From UBA3263 sp964554665 (GTDB taxonomy: Bacteria > Bacteroidota > Bacteroidia > Bacteroidales > Muribaculaceae): a stretch of DNA of 52,304 nucleotides. Both the position numbers and the translations under genes were made by a program. Shown one piece after another: positions 25,914 to 33,378 of the stretch (position 1 is its first letter; every line of letters begins with the position of its first letter). The notes under the pieces were generated by a model. The model was not told where the DNA came from. It did no database searches and saw only the letters and a list, made by a program, of their open reading frames with translations. The stretch covers positions 1-52,304 of the forward strand of contig CAZKPP010000007.1 in assembly GCA_964554665.1 (NCBI GenBank), written 5' to 3'.

Positions 25914-26872
25914 AAATAGGCGATGTTGATCTCGGCCCGAGGCCGGTTATGCTTGCTCCGATGGAGGATGTTACCGACAGTTCTTTTCGCTTGATAGCGA
26001 AGGAGAACGGCGCCGATATGGTCTATACGGAATTTGTCAGCGCCGACGCCCTGATTCGCGATATCGCTTCAACAACCCGCAAGCTCAACATCAATCCGGC
26101 GGAGCGCCCCGTGGCCATTCAGATCTATGGCCGCGAAACCGACGTTATGGTTCAGGCGGCAAAGATTGCCGAGGCTGCCGGCCCGGAAATCATCGACATC
26201 AACTTCGGCTGCCCGGTAAAGAAAGTGGCCGGCAAGGGCGCCGGAGCCGGAATGTTGCGCGACGTTCCCAAAATGCTGGAAATCACCCGCGCGGTAGTCG
26301 ATGCCGTTAAAGTGCCGGTTACGGTGAAAACGCGCCTGGGGTGGGATTGCGAAAACAAAATCATTGTGGAACTGGCCGAGCAGCTGCAAGATTGCGGCAT
26401 AGCGGCGCTGACGGTTCACGGGCGCACGCGCTCGCAAATGTACACCGGCCAGGCCGACTGGGAAATGATTGCCCGCGTAAAGGAAAATCCGCGGTTGCGC
26501 ATACCGCTGATAGGCAACGGCGATATTGCCACTCACGCTCAGGTGCAGGATGCCTTTGACCGCTATGGCGTTGACGGCGTTATGGTCGGTCGCGCGGCAA
26601 TTGGCGCCCCCTGGATTTTCCATGAACTCAAAACCGGCGAGCCAATCGATGTGCACCGCAGCTTCGACTTCCTCCGCCGCCAGATTAACGAAAGCGTTGA
26701 ACGCATCGACCCGCTGCGCGGCATTTTGCACATTCGCCGCCACATTGCAGTTACTCCACTGTTTAAGGGAATACCAAATTTCAAGCAAACGCGCATAAAG
26801 CTGCTCCAGACCCCCGACCGCGAAACGCTGCTTGAACTCATTAACCAAATTGAAGAACAATATTATGCTTAA
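25910..26872 (+). CDS. dusB: tRNA-dihydrouridine synthase (DusB type)
   Basis: FMN-dependent enzyme that reduces uridine to dihydrouridine in tRNA. 320 aa, TIM barrel, with the APMEDVTD start block, catalytic C101 in the INFGCPVKKV signature, and the later VHGRTR and GNGDI phosphate/FMN motifs. DusB fits the INFGCPVKKV.KGAG pattern, but subfamily assignment by eye is less sure than the family. It is coupled to murI by ATGA overlap. Confidence 0.92.
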   Translation: MKIGDVDLGPRPVMLAPMEDVTDSSFRLIAKENGADMVYTEFVSADALIRDIASTTRKLNINPAERPVAIQIYGRETDVMVQAAKIAEAAGPEIIDINFGCPVKKVAGKGAGAGMLRDVPKMLEITRAVVDAVKVPVTVKTRLGWDCENKIIVELAEQLQDCGIAALTVHGRTRSQMYTGQADWEMIARVKENPRLRIPLIGNGDIATHAQVQDAFDRYGVDGVMVGRAAIGAPWIFHELKTGEPIDVHRSFDFLRRQINESVERIDPLRGILHIRRHIAVTPLFKGIPNFKQTRIKLLQTPDRETLLELINQIEEQYYA

Positions 26873-27581
26873 AAGATTTTCAGCCCTGGTGGCTTCGGTA
26901 GTTTGCGCCGTATGTGCCTATGGCCAAGTTGAAACGCTTAAGGTTGACCGCTTTCAGCAGATTAGAGTGGTCGGTCCGGTGAATGTTGACTGCGTCTTCA
27001 ACCCCGATTCGGTTGGCTACATTAAAGTCTTCGCCGCAGAAAAGTCGCAATTGCCCTGGATTGAGGCCTCAACCAAGGGCGACAAGTTGCGCATTCAGCT
27101 GAATCTGCCCGACGATATGCGTCAGGGAACCGTTCCGACGCCCCAAAATCTGCCTAACGTTAAGGTCTACACCAACTATCTCACCGGAGTGTCAAACGAG
27201 GGCGACTCGATTGTGCGCGTAATGACTTCGACCAACGTGCCTACCTTTAAGGCGCGGCTGATAGGCAACGGCTATATGAGTGTGCGCGGCATCGACACCG
27301 AAAAACTCACCGTAGAGCTCCTTTCCGGCAAGGGAACGCTCGCCATCCATGGCCGGGCCAACTACGAAATGGTGAACATGGCCGGCGTCGGCACCATCGA
27401 GGCCGATGGCCTGGAAGCCGAAACTGCCAAGGTCGTGCTGGTGGGCACCGGCAGTATCGGAGTATGGGTAAAAGACAAACTCACCATTCGCGGCACCGGT
27501 CCCGGCACCGTCTACCTCAAGGGCGCCCCCGAAATCCGCAAAAAACTCGCCATCGGCACCAAACTCCAACCCATCGACTAA
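26865..27581 (+). CDS. GIN-domain (DUF2807) exported protein
   Basis: A 238-aa protein with signal peptide (~1-21) and a beta-solenoid-like head GIN domain (~25-225) rich in short repeated strands. Function is unknown; such proteins are common in Bacteroidota envelopes. I chose the ATG at 26865 because it directly precedes the signal peptide; this start lies inside the last codons of the dus gene, an 8-bp overlap. It is the last gene of the GC-rich plus-strand block before the AT-richer island. Confidence 0.8.
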   Translation: MLKRFSALVASVVCAVCAYGQVETLKVDRFQQIRVVGPVNVDCVFNPDSVGYIKVFAAEKSQLPWIEASTKGDKLRIQLNLPDDMRQGTVPTPQNLPNVKVYTNYLTGVSNEGDSIVRVMTSTNVPTFKARLIGNGYMSVRGIDTEKLTVELLSGKGTLAIHGRANYEMVNMAGVGTIEADGLEAETAKVVLVGTGSIGVWVKDKLTIRGTGPGTVYLKGAPEIRKKLAIGTKLQPID

Positions 27582-27610
27582 CCCCTTCCACTTCCGCTGC
27601 ACGATTTATT

Positions 27611-29056
27611 ATGACCAAAGACGAATTGCTGAATAGACTCAACGATATAGAATGGGACGACTTCGAAGTTAAGGAAGCTTCCGGAGGCATTCCCAAATCT
27701 ATGTGGGAGACAGTCAGCGCTTTTTCTAATACAGCCGGTGGTTGGATAATTCTTGGTGTCAAAGAAATTAAGAGTGAAAATGGTAACTCCTATCGTGTAA
27801 TTGGCGTTGATAATAAAGAGAAGATGGAGCAGGATGTTGTAACAACATTACGTTCCCGTTCCAAATTCAATGCTGTTATTTCATGTCATGCACATAGATA
27901 TTCAATCGAAGGGAAGGACGTCCTTGCTTTTGAAATACCTTTATCACCACATAGGCCTGTTGCAATCAAAAGCACCGGTGAGGTTTTTATTCGCACGGGC
28001 AGTGGAGATGTGCTTGCCGCAGATTTAGAGGTCGATGCCATAGTCAGAGATTGTGCTTTTGGTGCACGCTCAGAAATGGAAGTATCAGGGAGTAGTTTTG
28101 AAGATGTGAATTTAGAGTCGTTAGCTTCATATCGTAGTTATCTCCGCGATTACAACCGTCCAGTGTCTTATCCAACTTTGGGAGATGATGCTTTCTGCAA
28201 GAAGATAAACATTGTTCTTGGTTCCGGCAGATTGTCCTACGGAAGTTTGCTTATGTTCGGTAAGCGAGATTCTATTCTTAAAGTGTTACCGAACTTTTGG
28301 ATTGATTACATGGAAATTCCCGGAAACTCATATAGCGACGCTCAACAACGATATACATATCGTATGCCCGAGCAAGAGAACATCTGGGAGAGTTTTCAGT
28401 TAATAATGCAAAGGATGCGTAATTTTGTTGATTCACCATATATTGAGGGGCCGGATATTTTCGGTACTGAAGATAATTCGCAATTATTCTGTCTAAGAGA
28501 AGGACTTGTGAATTTCTGTGCCCACTCTGATTATTTTGCAGCGGCTCATCCTACAATTCGGGTATTTGCCGACAAGATTGTAATGCAAAATCCCGGGCGT
28601 TTCATTCTTGCCGCCTCCGAGTTCCGTAGTAGAGTATTGTCAATGCCTCGCAACCCCAGTATAATAAAATTTTTTAGACACCCGAAATTGTCAGAAAATG
28701 CCGGATATGGCATTGACAAAATCATCAAGTGGAAAGAATTGACAGGCAGTGATGTAAAGTTTGAAAGTGATTTGCTCATTTCAACAGTGACATATCCGCT
28801 CGCAAAAATGAATTCTCGACATTCCGGTCATATTAGTGGCGCGAATAATGGCGCGAATAATGGCGCGAATGACGAGAATAAACTGCTTGAACATATAAAA
28901 AACAATCCCAATATAACGCAACCTCAACTGGCGGATATACTTGGTTTCTCGCTTAGGAAAGTTAATAGGCTAATTTATTCTCTGAAAAAGTCCGGAAAAA
29001 TCAGCAGGATTGGAAAAACTAAAGGAGGATATTGGGTAATCAATCAATTACTATAG
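27611..29056 (+). CDS. AlbA_2 (Schlafen-type) domain protein with C-terminal winged helix
   Basis: 481 aa from the ATG at 27611; the longer frame upstream lies over the end of the GIN gene in a non-native codon pattern. Residues ~8-130 match the AlbA_2/Schlafen divergent domain (FEVKEASGG and FSNTAGGWIILGV). The middle (~200-400) resembles the ATP-binding-like domain of COG2865 predicted regulators. An Asn-rich linker GANNGANNGAND precedes a winged-helix domain (~425-481). Possible roles are transcriptional regulation or nucleic-acid-targeted defence; neither is shown. The base composition is clearly AT-richer than the genes to its left, suggesting acquisition. No promoter seen. Confidence 0.82.
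   Translation: MTKDELLNRLNDIEWDDFEVKEASGGIPKSMWETVSAFSNTAGGWIILGVKEIKSENGNSYRVIGVDNKEKMEQDVVTTLRSRSKFNAVISCHAHRYSIEGKDVLAFEIPLSPHRPVAIKSTGEVFIRTGSGDVLAADLEVDAIVRDCAFGARSEMEVSGSSFEDVNLESLASYRSYLRDYNRPVSYPTLGDDAFCKKINIVLGSGRLSYGSLLMFGKRDSILKVLPNFWIDYMEIPGNSYSDAQQRYTYRMPEQENIWESFQLIMQRMRNFVDSPYIEGPDIFGTEDNSQLFCLREGLVNFCAHSDYFAAAHPTIRVFADKIVMQNPGRFILAASEFRSRVLSMPRNPSIIKFFRHPKLSENAGYGIDKIIKWKELTGSDVKFESDLLISTVTYPLAKMNSRHSGHISGANNGANNGANDENKLLEHIKNNPNITQPQLADILGFSLRKVNRLIYSLKKSGKISRIGKTKGGYWVINQLL
28838..28873 (+). repeat. 12-bp tandem repeat encoding a GANN linker
   Basis: GGCGCGAATAAT occurs at 28838-28849 and 28850-28861, and a third unit GGCGCGAATGAC follows. It keeps frame and encodes the linker between the two halves of the AlbA_2 protein. 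Slippage would change linker length without breaking the frame. Confidence 0.85.
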
Positions 29057-29164
29057 TTCGCCACTCATGCTGAGCAATAAAGAGTTGCGACATAGGAATT
29101 TCTCGCAGCCCGCAAAAGTAGGCGAAAACTTATATTTGTATTAGGTATATTGCAAAAAGGGTTG

Positions 29165-29256
29165 TATATTTGCAGTTGAAAATATCCTGTCGTAACTGAG
29201 CGGCTACGTGACAAGTGCGTAGCTCACAAGTGTAAGTTACGCAGGACTATTTTTTT
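29165..29256 (+). ncRNA. Candidate small hairpin RNA with -7 box and U-tract
   Basis: TATATTTG (29165-29172) resembles a -7 box, but no good -33 box sits at the right distance. Downstream, CCTG (29186-29189) plus CGTAACT (29191-29197) pair with AGTTACG (29235-29241) and CAGG (29242-29245), enclosing GAGC..CTACG paired with CGTAGCTC; six or more T follow at 29250-29256. Inside, ACAAGTG occurs twice. It is either a ~75-nt small RNA or a terminator 130 bp after the AlbA_2 gene. Confidence 0.5.
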
Positions 29257-29317
29257 GCTCCATAATAACACAATTTGGTTGATTTAGTAGCTGAGGAATT
29301 AGGAAGTGATAGGAAGC

Positions 29318-29350
29318 TTGCAAATCAAAAGTGTCACTTTTGATTTGCAA
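29318..29350. repeat. 33-bp near-perfect palindrome
   Basis: TTGCAAATCAAAAGTG (29318-29333), a single T, then CACTTTTGATTTGCAA (29335-29350): two 16-bp arms without mismatch. There is no U-tract on either side, so it is not an ordinary terminator. It could be a protein-binding operator, a recombination or invertase site, or the end of a lost mobile element. The rest of 29057-29437 shows only the hairpin RNA candidate and no credible gene. Confidence 0.7.
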
Positions 29351-29437
29351 AGATAGTGAAAGGTTGGGGAAAATGCAAGTGAGCGGTGGTGTTTTCTTGA
29401 TGTGTATCAAAAAAATAGCCAAAATTACTCATTAGTA

Positions 29438-29469
29438 TTTGCTAATTACTGATTAAATGTGTAACTTTG
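29438..29469 (+). promoter_or_regulatory. Promoter of leader RNA copy 2
   Basis: TTTG (29438-29441) and TAACTTTG (29462-29469) are 20 bp apart, exactly as in copy 1. The spacer is also related (CTAATTA near its left end in both). Confidence 0.8.
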
Positions 29470-29779
29470 CTGCGCAGACCGCATCGCAGAAGCCCGGTCG
29501 GGGCAATGCGGGCGGGAAGCAGACATTTTGAAATGCGTTTACTCGGCGCTCTTTCTTGACGGTTAGAAACCTGGAAAATTTCAATCATAGTCAAGAATGA
29601 GACAACAGTAGATGCTTTATGGGTATATGAAAATACCCGACCAGTCGCGCGTGAGCGTGTTGGTTGGAATAATCATATATTGCGTGAGGCTTCTGCGTTG
29701 TCCGTTCAACTATGATGGGCAATTCCAGGGCCTCTAACCGATGAACGGGCAACAAGTAAGGCCGTCACGCATTTTTTTT
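29470..29779 (+). ncRNA. Structured leader RNA, copy 2 (unrecognised family)
   Basis: Same layout as copy 1. Stems: 29470-29473 with 29519-29522; 29479-29484 with 29506-29511, enclosing 29492-29495 with 29501-29504; 29535-29539 with 29545-29549; 29553-29560 with 29590-29597, enclosing GAAA/TTTC around the invariant loop CCTGGAAAA; 29624-29630 with 29673-29679, enclosing 29640-29644 with 29660-29664 and a GTGA-tetraloop hairpin (29646-29650 with 29655-29659); and the terminator. Against copy 1, the first stem keeps pairing through G-C to T-A and T-A to C-G exchanges, and the GNRA arm is re-paired. The downstream genes are an 81-aa orphan, a HEPN-like protein and the second BspA-like protein. 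Confidence 0.75.
29682..29779 (+). terminator. Terminal hairpin with U-tract of leader RNA copy 2
   Basis: GCGTGA (29682-29687) pairs with TCACGC (29765-29770), GGC with GCC, and GTTGTCCGTTCA (29697-29708) with TGAACGGGCAAC (29742-29753), followed by eight T (29772-29779). The single stem difference from copy 1 is a C/T exchange that keeps pairing. GAGGC (29686-29690) could instead pair with GCCTC in the loop. Confidence 0.75.
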
Positions 29780-29791
29780 ACTAACCCCCTA

Positions 29792-29819
29792 ACCGCCAAC
29801 GCAGTCGGCCCCGCGGCAC
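29792..29819 (+). promoter_or_regulatory. Conserved post-terminator block of leader copy 2
   Basis: ACCGCCAACG and GGCCCCGCGGCAC (29807-29819) match the block at 381-405 with mostly C/T differences; CCGC (29793-29796) can pair with GCGG (29813-29816). It ends 13 bp before the ATG at 29833. Confidence 0.45.
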
Positions 29820-29832
29820 AACATAGATTACA

Positions 29833-30078
29833 ATGTGTAAAATATTACGTAAAGTAAGATTCTCGCTTGGGAATTATGTTTTTGATCCAGATGCAACGCC
29901 TGAAGAGATGGCGGAATCGGATGATATTTCCAAGATTAGAATCGGTTATTTTCATCGGTGGGTTGATGATGTTGATACCAGCAAAGATATTCCTTTTATC
30001 AAAACCATGGCATTAGTGGAAGACATCGAGAACGGACAGGTTTATATGGTAGAATATCACAACGTAGTATTTTATTGA
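29833..30078 (+). CDS. 81-aa hypothetical protein next to HEPN-like gene
   Basis: Not recognised. It is a small acidic soluble protein, rich in Asp/Glu in the middle (DATPEEMAESDD), with beta-strand-like segments at the end (VYMVEYHNVVFY) and no signal peptide or membrane span. It begins 53 bp after the leader terminator and ends 10 bp before the HEPN-like gene. An antitoxin or partner role is only a positional guess. Codon use is AT-rich like the rest of the island. Confidence 0.6.
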   Translation: MCKILRKVRFSLGNYVFDPDATPEEMAESDDISKIRIGYFHRWVDDVDTSKDIPFIKTMALVEDIENGQVYMVEYHNVVFY

Positions 30079-30088
30079 GAGTGAAGTT

Positions 30089-30502
30089 ATGAACAATAAT
30101 AGGAAGATACTATTAAGTAAGCTCCCCGAGGAAGGATTGCGCTTTTTTCATGGACTCTCCAACTGGGTAGAGGAATCTAAATCGATAAAATCTCAACTAA
30201 TCAGTTGGAAAGAAGGGGAAAAACAACTAACACAGCTGAAGTGTATTAAGTTTAAGAAAGGAGAGAGTATTCCAACATTACGTGAAATGGAGGTAAATAC
30301 CTTGTATATACCAGAATATAGAGGGGGTAAGTTTGTACTACAACATATTAGGCATGCGTTTTGCCATAATGATCTCGAATACGATATGGATCTCAATCAA
30401 TACCGCATCAAATTAACAAATAATGTTAAAATTGCGGGCCAGTTTTCATTAGAAGGAATTAAAGAATTTGCATCCATCTTTCTTTCGGCAACAACAAATT
30501 AA
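30089..30502 (+). CDS. HEPN-like protein (possible RNase)
   Basis: 137 aa, cytoplasmic, mainly helical. The segment R88-H-A-F-C-H93-N fits the HEPN R-x4-6-H active-site motif, and the following LEYD..LTNN..GQFSLEGIKEFASIFL region resembles the last helices of HEPN proteins such as the pEK499-type group. HEPN domains are often RNases in toxin-antitoxin and defence systems. The spacing (10 bp after an 81-aa gene, 24 bp before the BspA-like gene) suggests one message with both. Family assignment rests on the motif alone; activity is not shown. Confidence 0.6.
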   Translation: MNNNRKILLSKLPEEGLRFFHGLSNWVEESKSIKSQLISWKEGEKQLTQLKCIKFKKGESIPTLREMEVNTLYIPEYRGGKFVLQHIRHAFCHNDLEYDMDLNQYRIKLTNNVKIAGQFSLEGIKEFASIFLSATTN

Positions 30503-30526
30503 TATCACAACAAAAAAGAACAATAC

Positions 30527-32860
30527 ATGAAAACAATTACAAAAAAATTATGGTCCCTCATTACTGCATTATTTGTTACCGCTAATGCATATGCCTATGA
30601 CTTTGAAGCAGATGGTTTATATTTCGATTTGACATCACTGTCTAATCGAACCTGCAAACTTACCGGTGGAAACACCTCATATTCCGGATGCCTTATCATT
30701 CCAGAATCGGTTGACTATGAAGGATTGAAATTCAAGGTGACAGAAGTCGATGCTAAGGCATTTAATTCAAACATTACGGAGCTTTCAATTCCTCAAACAG
30801 TAGGCGTTATTCCATATGGAACTATATCAAATTGTAAGCTCACAAAACTCATTATATGTGATGGTGAAAATGATCTCAAAATTGATGATTATACAAAAAA
30901 AGGCAGTGACTCTTATGGGCCAACTTTTGCTCAGCCCTTGCAGGCGCTATATATTGGAAGAAATGTTAATTGTAACTTTTACTGTAGTGATAAACTTATA
31001 CAGCTTGAATTTGGCCCATACGTAAATAAAATGCCTTATATGGCAAAATCAACAAAATTGGAAACCGTGGTTATACCCGATAACATCACGGAAATTGAAT
31101 CTGGTAGTCTATATGGATGTACCAATCTTAAAACCGTTTATGTCGGAAATGGCATAAAAAAAATTCCTCGTGAATTCTGCCATAGTTGTAAAAATCTGGA
31201 AACAGTTTTTTTGGGCTCCAGTATTTCGGAGATTGGTAGTATTTGTTTCTCTAATTGCACAAAGCTAGTGAACCTATATATATTTTCCGACCAACTTGTT
31301 ACAATCAGTGATGGTACAACTTATAATATAGAATCTGCGCTACCTAAAACGATAGCAAAAATTTTTGTTGCAGATCCCAGTCGTTATGACAATTTGCTCA
31401 ATGGTTATTATAGAGAATCCTTAATTACCATTGACAATACCTCGTTTGAATTTAGTGGAAAGATACCACAATTTTCCTACAGGAACTATGTCCAAGGCTC
31501 AACAATAACTTTTGATCCCAACAATGTCAACATTAACTCGGGAACATATAATACTAAAGTCGATGTTATTTTTACTTTTAGTAACGGCTGGTCATCAAAG
31601 GCAGCAGTGCCGATCTCGTATACTATAACTCCTGCTCAATTGACCATAATCCCCGAAAATGTTTCACGTCAATTCCGATTACCTAATCCTGAATTATCTT
31701 GTTCTTTCTTTGGATTTAAGAATAATGAAACTGCGGCTGTTTTAACCAAACAGCCAATCGTTGAAACTACTGCTACGATTAATAGTCCCGCAGGAACGTA
31801 TCCAATTATTGTTGCAGGTGCGGAAGCTCAAAATTATACTTTTAATTATGAACGCGGCACTTTGACGGTTACAAAGGCAAATCAAGAAATTGAATGGGAC
31901 CAATCTTTCGGGTCCGTTAAGGTAGGAGATGTCATAGAGCTAAATGCCACATGCACTTCGGGCTTGCCAATTAAATATAGCGTTACTGATGAATCAATTG
32001 CCGAAGTTTTCTCACAGAGCGGTAAAAAATGCGTTGAATTCTTGAAATCAGGCAGTGTCTCAATACGTGCCAACCAAGAAGGCAACGAGAACTATAATGA
32101 AGCAGACAGAGTTAGTAAGCGAATTGTAGTGGGTGAGCCAGAGGAAGAAGTTAATATTCTTGAGTTTGAGGGTATTATCGGTAATGTTGGCGAAAAAATC
32201 GCTATAGGTGCAAAAGTGGTGCCTGATGATGTCACTGACCCGACGATTAACTGGCGAAGCAGCGACCCGGAGGTCGCAGCTGTTGACGGCGAGGGTACGG
32301 TTTGGTTCAATGCAGCCGGTAGCGCGGTTGTGACCGCTGAGTGTCAGGGCCATGAGTTCTCGGTGCCGTTCATTGTTGAGGAAGTTGTGGCGCAGGCGCT
32401 GAATGTGTTCCCTGTTGAGGCTGTTGGTGGCGTTGGCCATCAGTTCAACTTGTTGGCGCTGCATGAGCCGGAGAATACGACCGACAAGTCGGTGACTTGG
32501 GAGTCGTCTGACCCCAATGTGGCAACCGTTAGCGAGGATGGTCGCGTTGAACTGGCTTCGATTGGCTCGGCGCAGATTACTGCCCGCAGCGGCGAACATA
32601 CTGCGGTCTGCGACGTTACTGTAAGCAATACGGTGAATTTGACTGAAATGGCCTCGTCGGGTGTGGTTATCGACATTATTGACGGAGGCATAGTTGTTCG
32701 CAACGTGGCTGAGGGCGAGTCAATCGCGGTTTACAGCGTTGACGGCAAGGTTATCAATGGCGCGGTTGTTGAAGGCCCGGAAACTCAGTTGAAGCTTGCG
32801 GCCGGCATCTATATCGTCAAAGTTTCACCCGACACCATAGCAAAAGTGTTCATCAAATAA
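30527..32860 (+). CDS. BspA-like surface protein with MBG and Ig-like domains
   Basis: Secreted 777-aa protein. Signal peptide ~1-23; BspA/LRR_5-type repeats ~55-260, less regular than in the first copy; a linker; an MBG-type domain at ~365-450 (opening YTITPAQLTI); a further Ig-like region (~455-536); two Big_2 Ig domains (~542-622 and 623-699); and a sorting-type tail (~713-777). Residues 542-777 closely match the C-terminus of the protein at 425-2743, including 42 identical residues in a row, while the N-terminal ~540 residues are different. The gene lies downstream of leader RNA copy 2 and two small genes, and ends at a strong bidirectional terminator. It is probably an adhesin; the ligand is unknown. 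Confidence 0.85.
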   Translation: MKTITKKLWSLITALFVTANAYAYDFEADGLYFDLTSLSNRTCKLTGGNTSYSGCLIIPESVDYEGLKFKVTEVDAKAFNSNITELSIPQTVGVIPYGTISNCKLTKLIICDGENDLKIDDYTKKGSDSYGPTFAQPLQALYIGRNVNCNFYCSDKLIQLEFGPYVNKMPYMAKSTKLETVVIPDNITEIESGSLYGCTNLKTVYVGNGIKKIPREFCHSCKNLETVFLGSSISEIGSICFSNCTKLVNLYIFSDQLVTISDGTTYNIESALPKTIAKIFVADPSRYDNLLNGYYRESLITIDNTSFEFSGKIPQFSYRNYVQGSTITFDPNNVNINSGTYNTKVDVIFTFSNGWSSKAAVPISYTITPAQLTIIPENVSRQFRLPNPELSCSFFGFKNNETAAVLTKQPIVETTATINSPAGTYPIIVAGAEAQNYTFNYERGTLTVTKANQEIEWDQSFGSVKVGDVIELNATCTSGLPIKYSVTDESIAEVFSQSGKKCVEFLKSGSVSIRANQEGNENYNEADRVSKRIVVGEPEEEVNILEFEGIIGNVGEKIAIGAKVVPDDVTDPTINWRSSDPEVAAVDGEGTVWFNAAGSAVVTAECQGHEFSVPFIVEEVVAQALNVFPVEAVGGVGHQFNLLALHEPENTTDKSVTWESSDPNVATVSEDGRVELASIGSAQITARSGEHTAVCDVTVSNTVNLTEMASSGVVIDIIDGGIVVRNVAEGESIAVYSVDGKVINGAVVEGPETQLKLAAGIYIVKVSPDTIAKVFIK
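32150..32860 (+). repeat. Shared C-terminal cassette module, copy 2
   Basis: Homologous to 2033-2743. The DNA is more GC-rich than the preceding part of the same gene, as in copy 1. Differences between copies are largely synonymous, so the module is under protein-level constraint and is not a very recent duplicate. Confidence 0.8.
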
Positions 32861-32885
32861 TACTTCCATAAAAACACGCATTCAA

Positions 32886-32918
32886 AATTAGGAGCGGGGC
32901 CACACCTCGCTCCTAATT
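32886..32918. terminator. Bidirectional terminator between BspA-like and CYTH genes
   Basis: AATTAGGAGCG (32886-32896) pairs perfectly with CGCTCCTAATT (32908-32918), extended inward by a G-U and two G-C pairs around a short loop, with A/T-rich flanks. It ends the plus-strand island and the eleven-gene minus-strand cluster. Confidence 0.85.
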
Positions 32919-32927
32919 ATGTATTTA

Positions 32928-33374
32928 TTAAGGGCGGGCGAGGGTGGAGTTGTAGTAGGCGGGGTTGCCGGTGACTTCGGGGCCGAGCCAGGCGGGGAGC
33001 GCCGGCCGGGCGTCGGCCGAGGGTAGTTCAACTTCGGCCATGGCGGGAATGGCGGGGTCGCTGAAAACGTCTACCTCCCATGTGAAGCCCTCGAACGGAA
33101 CTATATAGCGCATTTTGCGTAGCACCCGCGATTGACACAAGTTCAGCAGCTCGTTGGCATCGGCAGCCGGAATTTCATACTCCCATTCGCCGCGTTGGAG
33201 GCCGTGTGTTTTCGATTTCACGGTGAGGTAGCCGCGGTTGCCGCGCACTCTGACGCGCACCGTGGCTTCGGGGTTGGTGCTGAGATAGCCCTGGGCTATT
33301 TCGCTTGAGTCTACGGCGGCGTTGATTGCCGCATTGAGGTCGGCTATGAGAAACTTTCGCTCGATTTCAATCAT
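32928..33374 (-). CDS. CYTH-domain phosphohydrolase-like protein
   Basis: 148 aa with the CYTH signature E-x-E-x-K near the start (MIEIERKFL), plus the later basic and acidic strand motifs of the triphosphate tunnel (VRVRGNRGYLTVKSK). Bacterial members hydrolyse tripolyphosphate or other triphosphates; some are class IV adenylate cyclases. Substrate not decided. It is last in the minus-strand cluster, 4 bp after the DUF5686 gene. Confidence 0.88.
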   Translation of the reverse strand: MIEIERKFLIADLNAAINAAVDSSEIAQGYLSTNPEATVRVRVRGNRGYLTVKSKTHGLQRGEWEYEIPAADANELLNLCQSRVLRKMRYIVPFEGFTWEVDVFSDPAIPAMAEVELPSADARPALPAWLGPEVTGNPAYYNSTLARP

Positions 33375-33378
33375 GAGT

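Noticed and set aside
27464..27610. N-terminal extension of the AlbA_2 protein
   Set aside because: The extra 49 residues (His/Arg/Pro-rich) are an out-of-frame reading of the GIN gene end; the domain begins right after the ATG at 27611.
28838..28873. Short direct repeats as a CRISPR remnant
   Set aside because: Units are contiguous 12-mers in frame inside a gene, with no spacers.
29318..29350. Palindrome as a plain intrinsic terminator
   Set aside because: No T-run follows the arms on either strand and no gene ends close by.
29237..29422. 61-residue open frame on the minus strand
   Set aside because: It crosses the 33-bp palindrome, has no similarity I recognise and no promoter; probably chance in AT-rich DNA.
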